64,000 nucleotides of DNA from Bacteroidota bacterium. Lineage in GTDB: Bacteria > Bacteroidota > Bacteroidia > JABEUT01. Where the stretch lies: contig JABDCA010000012.1 of assembly GCA_013288345.1 (NCBI GenBank), forward strand, positions 1 through 64,000, written 5' to 3'. This document shows positions 49,822 to 57,468 of this stretch, piece after piece; position 1 is the first letter of the stretch; the number at the start of each line of letters is the position of its first letter. The notes below the pieces were generated by a model that was given only the letters and a program-made list of their open reading frames with translations, was not told the DNA's origin and searched no databases. A program made the translations under genes and the position numbers.

Positions 49822-50607
49822 TTATTTTTTGAAATAGTCTATCAAAACCGGAACTATGGCCTTTGCAGATACATTGTGGGTCTGCCCTTTCAGCATTATA
49901 CGTTGTGAACCCGGAATTGCATCTGCAAGTTTTTGAACTGCATTACGTAATGATACGGGGCTCTTTTCTCCGCCTGCAACTAAAGTAGGTGTTGTAACTG
50001 TGGCCGCCATTTTAGTTGGTATAGTAAAGCCTTGCAGAATTGCTGCATCATAAGGCAGCGTATGAGCCACAGCTTTAAGCTTTGGCCATATAGGCAAAAG
50101 ACTCATGATAAAAGGTACAAATGCAGGAATGCCTACCATATCTTTCATGAAAAATTTAACGGCATCACCTCTTTTACCTGCAGCTACCAGTTGATTCAAC
50201 TGTGTTTCGGTATCAATAGGAGGGTTATGCCCTCCCTGGTTCATTACATAAGGAGCCTCATATAGCACAAGTTTCCTGATGTTTACCCCTTTTGCTGCCG
50301 CATTAAGCGCCAATGCTGCTCCTGAAGAAAAACCAACCACATAGGCTGAACCGCCCGCTTCAGTAACCAAGGCTTCTATATCTTCAATTTCTTTATCAAC
50401 AGAATAAGGTAAAGTATTGCCGCTTTCATTTCGCCCTCTGCGGTCGTAATGAAAAACTGTAAATTGTTCTGAAAGAATTTTCGCCATTTTAGGTGTCGGC
50501 CCAAATGCACGGCTGCACATGGCTCCATCGACCATTATAAGCGGTTCGCCTTTGCCTATCTTATCGAAACCTATGGTGGTTCCGTCTTTCGATTTAACTG
50601 TAGCCAT
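49822..50607 (-). CDS. Alpha/beta hydrolase
   Basis: A 261-residue protein. The nucleophile elbow is GFSSGAAL (Ser around residue 96), the oxyanion region is DGAMCSRAFG, and the catalytic His is in GQTHNVSAKA. YDRRGRNESG is the usual strand-4 loop. No signal peptide, so it is cytoplasmic. The substrate is unknown; its place among SRPBCC and VOC genes suggests a small hydrophobic molecule, as inference only. It starts two bases after the SRPBCC gene. Confidence 0.87.
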   Translation of the reverse strand: MATVKSKDGTTIGFDKIGKGEPLIMVDGAMCSRAFGPTPKMAKILSEQFTVFHYDRRGRNESGNTLPYSVDKEIEDIEALVTEAGGSAYVVGFSSGAALALNAAAKGVNIRKLVLYEAPYVMNQGGHNPPIDTETQLNQLVAAGKRGDAVKFFMKDMVGIPAFVPFIMSLLPIWPKLKAVAHTLPYDAAILQGFTIPTKMAATVTTPTLVAGGEKSPVSLRNAVQKLADAIPGSQRIMLKGQTHNVSAKAIVPVLIDYFKK

Positions 50608-50609
50608 TA

Positions 50610-51086
50610 TTAAGCTTTTAATGTTTTTAATAATTCTACCAACTTATCAAGGCTCATGTTCCAACCCATATCTGCACCGGCAATATTCTTCTCAGCTTCA
50701 GGAATAATATTTGAAAAGATGAAGTGAAGTGTAAGTTTGGTTTTGTCACCTTCTTCAGTAAAGATGATTGTGTTAAGCACATCAAATAAATGCTTCCCGT
50801 TTTCACCCAAAGCTACACTGGTAAACACAATTTTACCGGGTTTTGTTATTTCAGTAAATTCTCCATTCATAGGATAAATGTTACCATCAGGCCCTTTCAT
50901 ATGGATATTGAGTTTACCACCCCTCTTTGCCTCCCATTCGCATACCGGGTTGGTGAAGCCCTTAGGCCCCCACCATTCTACAATATGTTTTTGTTCTGTC
51001 CAGGCTTTCCACACCAGTTCACGCGGTGCATTAAAAGTGCGGGTAATAGTAAGCTCTTTCTCTTTTGTTTTATTCATGATTTCCAT
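50610..51086 (-). CDS. SRPBCC (AHSA1) domain protein
   Basis: A 158-residue protein. ITRTFNAPRELVWKAWTEQK, IVEWWGPKGFTNPVCEWEAK and PGKIVFTSVA are hallmark AHSA1 blocks. Two starts are possible, ATG 51086 (MEIMNKTKEK) or ATG 51077 (MNKTKEK); the first overlaps the end of the upstream gene as given. It is the third SRPBCC unit in a row, counting the double-domain protein upstream. Confidence 0.88.
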   Translation of the reverse strand: MEIMNKTKEKELTITRTFNAPRELVWKAWTEQKHIVEWWGPKGFTNPVCEWEAKRGGKLNIHMKGPDGNIYPMNGEFTEITKPGKIVFTSVALGENGKHLFDVLNTIIFTEEGDKTKLTLHFIFSNIIPEAEKNIAGADMGWNMSLDKLVELLKTLKA

Positions 51087-52087
51087 GATATGTTTTTTTA
51101 GAATTATGTATATATTTAATTTCTAAAAGATAAGTTACACAAGCTGAAGTTTTTTTCAGATATTCGTCGAGTTGGCTGAATGTTCCGGCAAAACCTTGTT
51201 GCATACTGCCGCTCATGCTCTTAAATACTTGCAATTGTTCTTCAGTAGAGTTTATCGGGCCGCCTCTCAATGCCATTGTTGTTTTACCATCATGCTCGGT
51301 GAGTGTAGCAATGTTCAGCACTTCTAATGGCCAGTTGGGCATAAATGGGTTAGGGGTAATTCCACCATCTTTATCGGAGAATGAATTGATAAATACAACA
51401 CGTTCCGGTTCGGTCATTTCGCAATAAACAAACCTGCCCCACATTTCGCCCATTGGTCCCTTTGCTGAATAAAGGAACATACCGCCGGGTGAAAAATCGA
51501 AACGGCTTACAGTGATACCAGCCCCCGGAGGGCCCCACCATTTTTCAAGATGTTCTGCCTCAGTAAATACTTTATATACCAATTTGCGCGGAGCATTAAA
51601 TTCTTTGCTGATAGTAAACTCCTGGCCTTCCTGCATTTTTGCTAAGTGCTCTTCCAGGCGTGTAATAGTTTGTACCTGGCCCTCAATTGCTCCATGTTCT
51701 TTAACAACAAAATTGTACACGTCTGCTGATTCAAACACCATTGACATGGTAAGCTTTGTTTTCCCTGCAAACTTTTCGAAAGTTACTGTACAGTCAAACT
51801 TGGGCTCTGTATGCGTGTATACTATACGTTCAGGTTTTAGTACCTCTGTATAGATGATCTCATTGGGGAAATCCATGCCCTTTGGGCCATGCATGGTGCA
51901 AAGCCATTTACTTCCTACCTGCACTTTCATTTCGTGCGTTTCAGTGGTGAATCCAATAGGCCCCCCACCATTTATCAATATGATCCGGTTCGGTCCAGAC
52001 CTTCCATACCAGCTCACGCGGTGCATTTAAAATGCGCGAGATCTTAATCTCACGATCGGCTGTTGTTTTTGCGGTTTTAGTTGTCAT
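51070..52087 (-). CDS. Double SRPBCC (AHSA1) protein, frame broken at a run of six G
   Basis: From ATG 52087 the frame reads MTTKTAKTTADREIKISRI then NAPRELVWKVWTEPDHIDKW and fails at six C (51961-51966; six G on the coding strand). Five G would continue WWGPIGFTTETHEMKVQVG to the end. Two AHSA1 domains lie in tandem: about residues 1-165 and 166-310, the second with ISKEFNAPRKLVYKVFTEAE and GPPGAGITVSRFDFS. The tail after EYLKK (TSACVTYLLEIKYIH...) looks unnatural; one A fewer in the run at 51150-51156 would end the protein at KKLQLV and a TAA, so this may be a further indel. The double form is the odd one among the neighbours. Confidence 0.8.
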
Positions 52088-52109
52088 GATTCTATTGTTT
52101 AGTATTAAA

Positions 52110-52600
52110 TTATTTTTGGTTATATGCTTTCTGCAGATCTTTTATAATGATCTTATTCATTTTAAGCATGGCCTGCATTACCCTTTGCGATTTTACAGGG
52201 TCTTTATCGTACATCAGTTCGCCCAATGCCCTGGGGATAATTTGCCAGGTTACACCATATTTATCATCAACCCAGCCACACCTGTTTGGCGCTCCGTCTT
52301 TCGATAATTTATTCCATAAGGTATCCACTTCTTTCTGCGTATCGCAATCGACAAAAAAGGAAACGGCAGGGGAGAATTTAAAGTTTGGCCCGCCATCTAA
52401 AGCCATAAATTTTTGGCCATTGAGTATGAAAGTAGCAGTCATTACTTTTCCCTTGCCTCCTCCAAGGCGGTTAATGCTCAATATTTTGGAGTTCTTAAAA
52501 GTCGAGGTATAGAATTTTACAGCTTCCTCTACTTTGCCATCGAACCATAAAAATGGAGTAATGTTCGATCCGGTTTTTTTTTAACGATTCTTTTTGCCAT
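52110..52600 (-). CDS. VOC family protein (PhnB-like), frame broken at a run of nine A
   Basis: The main part, KTGSNITPFLWFDGKVEEAV then KFYTSTFKNSKILSINRLGG to the stop at 52110, is PhnB-like VOC (GWVDDKYGVTWQIIPRALGE). Directly before it the same frame has the ArsR stop codon. The ATG at 52600 (MAKRIV) would give the N-terminus if the A9 run (52574-52582 as T on the plus strand) had ten or seven A. So the true start is uncertain; without correction only a TTG at 52481 opens the frame, which would cut off the first VOC strand. It overlaps the ArsR gene by 20 bases. Confidence 0.75.
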
Positions 52601-52940
52601 TGCTCTTCTTTTTAGGTTTAGATTTATTTTGACTTTGTATTGCTTCCAGGTATTGTTCTAGTGCATCGAGTTTGGTTTCCCAGAACTTTTTGTACTGTTC
52701 TATCCAGTCAGATACCTCATGGAGTTTCTCCAATTTGGCTTCGCAATACCTTTCTCTTCCTTCCTGATGGATAGTTATAAGCCCACACTCGGTAAGTATT
52801 TTTATATGTTTTGATATGGCGGGCCTGCTAACATTAAAATGTTCAGCTACTCCGTTAAGAGTCAGGCTCTCATTTGCCAGCATCCCTAGTATGGCCCTGC
52901 GGTTGGGATCTGCTATGGCTTGAAATACGTCTCTTCTCAT
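52581..52940 (-). CDS. ArsR-type HTH regulator
   Basis: A 119-residue winged-helix repressor. MRRDVFQAIADPNRRAILGM, NGVAEHFNVSRPAISKHIKI and ECGLITIHQEGRERYCEAKL are the ArsR type found before SRPBCC genes. The metal-binding CxC of ArsR/SmtB is absent, so it probably senses an organic ligand or another signal. The tail (KSKPKKKSNGKKNR) is basic. It heads the leftward run; direct repeats overlap its own promoter, which suggests autoregulation. Confidence 0.9.
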   Translation of the reverse strand: MRRDVFQAIADPNRRAILGMLANESLTLNGVAEHFNVSRPAISKHIKILTECGLITIHQEGRERYCEAKLEKLHEVSDWIEQYKKFWETKLDALEQYLEAIQSQNKSKPKKKSNGKKNR

Positions 52941-52954
52941 TTGATGTATATTGT

Positions 52955-52997
52955 GTAACTATTCGGTTACAAATATAAAGAGAAACCATTTGGTTAC
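52955..52997 (-). promoter_or_regulatory. Two candidate ArsR operators (direct repeat AC[TC]ATT[CT]GGTTAC)
   Basis: ACTATTCGGTTAC (52958-52970) and ACCATTTGGTTAC (52985-52997) match at 11 of 13 bases and are 27 bases apart. The first lies in a GTAAC/GTTAC inverted repeat (52955-52970) next to the start of transcription, the second at the -33 region with AACCA/TGGTT arms. Confidence 0.6.
52970..52977 (-). promoter_or_regulatory. -7 promoter element (TATATTTG) of the ArsR-headed operon
   Basis: Minus-strand TATATTTG is a full consensus match, 29 bases before the ArsR ATG and between the two direct repeats. Confidence 0.7.
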
Positions 52998-53067
52998 GCA
53001 AATAAATTTGCAATTATTTTAAATTGGCATGCGTAAGTAATTGATAATGAGAATAAAAAAATGAAAC

Positions 53068-54021
53068 CTATTTACGGTTTGTATAAACCCAGGCTTCTTC
53101 CTGAACGTTTTTTCTGAATGAATCGAGTTGGGTTTCAGCTTCGGTATATGAATTGAATTTACCACACCCTACAATATATAAGCCCTCAGGAGTTTTACCT
53201 ACAATGGTGGCTTCCACATTCTTTTTCTTCAGTATGCCTATCATGTTCTGGGCATTATCGTAAATACGGAAACAGCCTGCAACAATATGGTAAGCAGATG
53301 AAGAAATGATAGTTGTTTTAAGTGCAACAGGTTCTTTAACATAGATGGTTAAAGAGTCCTTTGGTATAGGCCTGTTAAGATTATCTATGCTATTATCGGC
53401 AGTAAACACATATTGAGCAGCTTCTTTTTTTGAAAAAAGGTTGAAGCTTGAATAGTTATCGGCAATTTTAGTTTCGTTGAGCGTAAACCAGAATGTAGAT
53501 GCTACCAATGCACCAATGGCTGCTGCAACGGCATAGGGGCGCAAGCGCGATCTTTCCTTGTGCATTTGTACTACAACGCTTTCTTTCTCTATCGGTTTTT
53601 CATTTTCAACAGGCAAGTGGTAAAAAGCAGAAAGGCCAAATGCCTCAGGCAAGTAATTTACTTTTTCGTCAGGTTGGAAAACCAAGTTGTTGCTTTCGTC
53701 GGTATATAAAACGCCAATGTTTTCAAATACAATACGCTTGGTATCTTTTAAAGCAGAACGGTAACGATTTACTTCATTGGCAATATGCTTAAGCGCTTCG
53801 GCATAAGTAACCTGTTCGCGTATGGAAAGGTGATTGGCCAAAAGCCCGTCGTTCTGTATAAGTCCTTTATTGAAGAGTATCTTTTTACGGGGTGGTTCAA
53901 ACAAATGCTTTACCTCATCAACGCGCGCAGGGGTATAATTGCCTATAAATCCTCCAAATTCGGGGACTATAACGCAATCGTGTTCGTATAATAGCTCACT
54001 TATATGTTCCTCTATCTGCAT
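53068..54021 (-). CDS. HU-CCDC81 and SPOR domain membrane protein
   Basis: A 317-residue protein from ATG 54021 (MQIEEHISELLYEHDCVIVP). Residues 1-125 are a pair of bacterial HU-CCDC81 domains (EFGGFIGNYTPARVDEV, then YRSALKDTKRIVFENIG), which are related to HU DNA-binding folds. A basic stretch and one membrane helix follow (RPYAVAAAIGALVASTFWFT). The C-terminus is a SPOR domain (YHIVAGCFRIYDNAQNMIGI), which binds denuded peptidoglycan at the division site. So a cytoplasmic HU-like head is linked to a periplasmic cell-wall domain. It has a TAATTTTG promoter 15 bases upstream. Confidence 0.85.
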   Translation of the reverse strand: MQIEEHISELLYEHDCVIVPEFGGFIGNYTPARVDEVKHLFEPPRKKILFNKGLIQNDGLLANHLSIREQVTYAEALKHIANEVNRYRSALKDTKRIVFENIGVLYTDESNNLVFQPDEKVNYLPEAFGLSAFYHLPVENEKPIEKESVVVQMHKERSRLRPYAVAAAIGALVASTFWFTLNETKIADNYSSFNLFSKKEAAQYVFTADNSIDNLNRPIPKDSLTIYVKEPVALKTTIISSSAYHIVAGCFRIYDNAQNMIGILKKKNVEATIVGKTPEGLYIVGCGKFNSYTEAETQLDSFRKNVQEEAWVYTNRK

Positions 54022-54036
54022 GTGCCTGGTATGGTC

Positions 54037-54044
54037 CAAAATTA
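54037..54044 (-). promoter_or_regulatory. -7 promoter element (TAATTTTG) of the HU/SPOR gene
   Basis: Minus-strand TAATTTTG matches TAnnTTTG; the ATG is 15 bases downstream. Confidence 0.5.
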
Positions 54045-54092
54045 ACTAATCTTTTGTAAATACTGAGTAAAAGGTTGCCTATTATGGCTTGG

Positions 54093-54485
54093 CTAAAAAT
54101 GAATAAAAAAAGAATCCGTTTCTGCTCCATTATTAACCATTTTTATAGAAATGTTACATAAATCGTTAATAGACTTAGTTGCTTTTTGTGAATCCCATCC
54201 CGTAAGGTTTAGTTTTTGGATAAGATTTTTCTCTGAAATGGTAATTTTATCACCCTCCATCAATTTATTTGTTAGTATATAATCAATTAATTCAATGAGA
54301 TCATTGAACTCTATGTTTTCATGAGGAATAGGCCACGAAATTTCTTGTGTATCTTCTTCGTTTCCCCACAATAGCGTACCTTCAATAGTCTCACTATCAA
54401 TATTGATGTTTTTGATAGTGGCATCGAACAATTTAAAGAAGGATACTAAAAAAGCTATTCTAAGCTTACTGGAATCTTCTTTCAT
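54093..54485 (-). CDS. Hypothetical cytoplasmic protein
   Basis: A 130-residue protein that I do not recognise. There is no signal peptide or membrane segment. The first half is beta-rich (FDATIKNINIDSETIEGTLL), the second helical (NDLIELIDYILTNKLMEGDK). It is rich in Asn, Ile and Lys and looks lower in GC than kdsB beside it, as for an accessory gene. It begins 49 bases after kdsB on the same strand. Confidence 0.55.
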   Translation of the reverse strand: MKEDSSKLRIAFLVSFFKLFDATIKNINIDSETIEGTLLWGNEEDTQEISWPIPHENIEFNDLIELIDYILTNKLMEGDKITISEKNLIQKLNLTGWDSQKATKSINDLCNISIKMVNNGAETDSFFIHF

Positions 54486-54534
54486 GGCAATAATTCCTGA
54501 TTAATAATCTGTGGCGACTGTATTTTTGAAATCT

Positions 54535-55263
54535 TTAAATCCTTTCTAAATCCTCAGGAGTATCTATCGATAATGACTCCTGTTGGGTTAAATCGACATA
54601 AATAGGGTAGCCATTCTCCAGCCAGCGTAATTGTTCCAGCGATTCCGCTATTTCCAGCGAAGAAGGAGGAAGGGATACTAATTTTTCAATTACAGCCGTG
54701 CGGAAAGCATAAAGGCCTATATGTTTAAGGTAGGTATGCCTGCTTACCGAGTCTACACCCTGAGCATCTCTGCAAAAGGGAATAGGGGAGCGACTGAAAT
54801 ACAAAGCCTCGCCGTTCATTTTCCTTACCACTTTTATAATAGATGGGTTGTGTAGATCCTTTTCATTATCTAAAATGCGGGCAAGTGTAGCTATTTGCAC
54901 TGCCTTATTCATAAAGCAGCCTACAACCTTGTCAATCTGTTCAGGGTGAATAAAAGGTTCATCGCCTTGTATGTTTACCACCACATCCCAATTGTCTTTT
55001 CCTTGTTTTTCCAAGGCTTCTACACAGCGTTCGGTACCATTTTTATGATGGGCCGAGGTCATTACAACTTTGCCTCCAAAGCTTTCTACTTCTTTATAAA
55101 TGCGCTCATCGTCGGTGGCAACTACCACTGCCCCTAATGACGTAGATTTTGAAGCCTGCTCATAAACCCTGCGTATCATTGTTTTGCCTTGTATAACAAC
55201 AAGCGGCTTACCCGGAAACCGGGTAGAAGCGTAGCGTGCGGGTATTATACCAATTGCCTTCAC
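54535..55263 (-). CDS. kdsB: 3-deoxy-manno-octulosonate cytidylyltransferase
   Basis: A 242-residue enzyme from a GTG start at 55263. The nucleotide-binding start is IGIIPARYASTRFPGKPLVV, then VVVATDDERIYKEVESFGG, VVNIQGDEPFIHPEQID and the end SIDTPEDLERI. It activates Kdo as CMP-Kdo for the lipid A inner core. The other Kdo genes are not in the window; the acyltransferase at 37237 acts later in the same pathway. A TATTTTTG element (55281-55288) lies 17 bases upstream. Confidence 0.96.
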   Translation of the reverse strand: MKAIGIIPARYASTRFPGKPLVVIQGKTMIRRVYEQASKSTSLGAVVVATDDERIYKEVESFGGKVVMTSAHHKNGTERCVEALEKQGKDNWDVVVNIQGDEPFIHPEQIDKVVGCFMNKAVQIATLARILDNEKDLHNPSIIKVVRKMNGEALYFSRSPIPFCRDAQGVDSVSRHTYLKHIGLYAFRTAVIEKLVSLPPSSLEIAESLEQLRWLENGYPIYVDLTQQESLSIDTPEDLERI

Positions 55264-55280
55264 AGGAGGTGTATTTTATG

Positions 55281-55288
55281 CAAAAATA
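55281..55288 (-). promoter_or_regulatory. -7 promoter element (TATTTTTG) of kdsB
   Basis: Minus-strand TATTTTTG, 17 bases before the GTG start; it lies in the gap after cinA. Confidence 0.5.
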
Positions 55289-55296
55289 AGGTTTGT

Positions 55297-56544
55297 TTAA
55301 CGTGAAGCAAGAATTTCCTTCCTCAGCATATTTAATGCCGTAAGCCCCGTAGCTACAATATTTCGTTCCCTGTCGCCACCGAACTGAAAACGCTTACTAA
55401 TTACCTGGGTAGGAGTTGCTACGGCAATCCAAACCGTCCCTACAGGCTTCTCTTCTGTTCCGCCATCCGGGCCTGCAATGCCCGATACTGCTATAGAATA
55501 GTTAGTGTTTAATTTTTTACGGACACTCACAGCCATTTGCTCCACTACCTCCTGAGATACTGCTCCATGCTTTTTAAGTGTCTCATTGCTTACACCCAAT
55601 TCATTGGTCTTTATTTCATAGTCGTAAGCTACAATGGCGCCTTTAAAATAAGTGGAGCTACCGGGTACCGATACAATACGGTGTGCTATATAGCCACCGG
55701 TGCAGCTTTCGGCAGTGGAAAGGCTTTGTTTGTTTGCTTTTAGCAGATTGCCTACGATCCCTTCAAGGGTTTCGTTATCGTAACCGTAAATATGCTGCCC
55801 TGCTATCTTTTGTAACTCACTTACCTTTCTGTCAATTCTTTCCTGCAACACTTTTGCATCCTTACCACTGATGCTAAGCCTTAGGCGCACCATAGATATA
55901 GAAGGAAGATAGGCCAGTTTAATTTCTTCTTGTGCCAACGATGTTTCCCAGTCCGCTATTTTTTCTGCCAGCATTGATTCACCAATGCCTTGGGTCAGCA
56001 CATTTTTATGAATGATAACCGGCAGCGTAAATTTCTTTTTCAATCGGGGTAATACCTCATCTTTCATAAGCCCTTTCATTTCGAAAGGTACACCCGGCAT
56101 AGATACGTATATCTTTTCTTTTTCTTCGAACCACATACCCGGTGCAGTGCCATTTTTGTTGTGTAGAGGTGTACAGTTTTCAGGTATTTCTGCTTGCTTG
56201 CGGTTTATATCGGTTACGCCCCTGCCGAATCTTTTAAAAAGAGCAGTTACATCCTCTAATACTTTTTCATCGAGGCGCAGGCTTACCTTAAAATATTCGC
56301 AGAGTGTATGCTTGGTAATATCATCGCGTGTAGGGCCAAGGCCACCTGTAATTAATATAATGTCTGCCCGATGGCTGGCTTCTTTTAGCGCAGTAAGTAT
56401 ATGTTCCCTGTTATCAGATACTGAGGTTATTTGATGAACCTTTATACCTGTTTCGTTCAGTATAGTACCCATCCAGGCAGAGTTGGTATCAACTATTTGC
56501 CCAATGAGTATTTCGTCGCCAATTGTTATTATTTCTGCCAGCAT
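55297..56544 (-). CDS. cinA: CinA-family nicotinamide-nucleotide amidase / competence-damage protein
   Basis: A 415-residue two-domain protein of the usual length. The N-terminal MoaB/Mog-like domain has AEIITIGDEILIGQIVDTNS and LITGGLGPTRDDITKHTL. The C-terminal amidase domain has STAESCTGGYIAHRIVSVPG and AVSGIAGPDGGTEEKPVGTV. The domain pair deamidates NMN to NaMN in the pyridine nucleotide cycle and the N-domain can act as an ADP-ribose pyrophosphatase. It starts three bases after the hypothetical gene upstream and ends 33 bases before kdsB. Confidence 0.95.
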   Translation of the reverse strand: MLAEIITIGDEILIGQIVDTNSAWMGTILNETGIKVHQITSVSDNREHILTALKEASHRADIILITGGLGPTRDDITKHTLCEYFKVSLRLDEKVLEDVTALFKRFGRGVTDINRKQAEIPENCTPLHNKNGTAPGMWFEEKEKIYVSMPGVPFEMKGLMKDEVLPRLKKKFTLPVIIHKNVLTQGIGESMLAEKIADWETSLAQEEIKLAYLPSISMVRLRLSISGKDAKVLQERIDRKVSELQKIAGQHIYGYDNETLEGIVGNLLKANKQSLSTAESCTGGYIAHRIVSVPGSSTYFKGAIVAYDYEIKTNELGVSNETLKKHGAVSQEVVEQMAVSVRKKLNTNYSIAVSGIAGPDGGTEEKPVGTVWIAVATPTQVISKRFQFGGDRERNIVATGLTALNMLRKEILASR

Positions 56545-56547
56545 AGT

Positions 56548-57384
56548 TTAGTCTTCAATTACATTAATTACTGAAAAGAGACCCGATTTCGAATATAAAT
56601 ATAATTGATCATCTTCATCGTCACCATGATTATCGCAATGTATTTCAATATACCTGATTGTATTATTAACATAAATGATATTCTCAACTTCAAACCGGCT
56701 TATAGTATCTTTTCCACCTGGCTTTGAAGTTACAATGCCTTTTTTGAAATTAAAATAAACACCGTTTGTATGGCTGAGGGGTATATAATTATTGACCTTT
56801 TTAATAGAGTCAACTATTTTACTGACATGGTATTCATTTGTGATGCTTTTGTAGTGTTCACCTTTTTTAAATTTAAATACATATATTTCCTCATTCTTGC
56901 TGTAGCCTTTTTCTTTTTCAAAATCTATATTTACGAGGTTGAGGGCTTTTATGCCGCAATTAAAGAACATGCTTGCATAAAAATATTCTTCATCGCCATT
57001 ACTTTTTTTTATAAAATATTTTTTACTAAGAGCTTCACAACTGTCTATCTGATCAACAACACATAATTTCTGAACATCCGGAGAAATAAAGATCAAACTA
57101 TCGCCCAGAAGCGGCCAATAGCTATGATAAATGGATCTGTCAAATTGCTTGTCTAGTTGCTTTTGAATATAGGTGTTCTTCTTGCCTGTACTTGCTACCC
57201 CGGCAAATGTGTTTGTATCTACGCGAGGATGTTTTTTTCTGATCGCTAAGTATTTTTGGTAAAAAGTTGAATCCTTTTTCCTGGTGCTAGTTGAGTGAGT
57301 AATTGCGCTTGGTTGAGCTGATAGTTGAAAAAATATACCGGAAATTATTGGTATAAGAATTGATAAAGATTTGCAAGAACGCAT
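56548..57384 (-). CDS. Secreted hypothetical protein
   Basis: A 278-residue protein with a signal peptide (MRSCKSLSILIPIISGIFFQ). The rest is rich in Lys, Ile, Tyr and Asn and lower in GC than cinA. It carries four Cys (VQKLCVVDQIDSCEALSK, FFNCGIKAL, IEIHCDNHG), possibly forming two disulfides, and an acidic HCDNHGDDEDD stretch near the end. I do not recognise a family. It is upstream of cinA by three bases, so they may be cotranscribed although the functions seem unrelated. Confidence 0.6.
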   Translation of the reverse strand: MRSCKSLSILIPIISGIFFQLSAQPSAITHSTSTRKKDSTFYQKYLAIRKKHPRVDTNTFAGVASTGKKNTYIQKQLDKQFDRSIYHSYWPLLGDSLIFISPDVQKLCVVDQIDSCEALSKKYFIKKSNGDEEYFYASMFFNCGIKALNLVNIDFEKEKGYSKNEEIYVFKFKKGEHYKSITNEYHVSKIVDSIKKVNNYIPLSHTNGVYFNFKKGIVTSKPGGKDTISRFEVENIIYVNNTIRYIEIHCDNHGDDEDDQLYLYSKSGLFSVINVIED

Positions 57385-57468
57385 AGGTGGTTTTAAATGG
57401 CGATGTATAATTTACTTACAAGTTTAGAAAAAAAGTAACTTGCAGGGGCATTTCTTTATCAACTGTAT

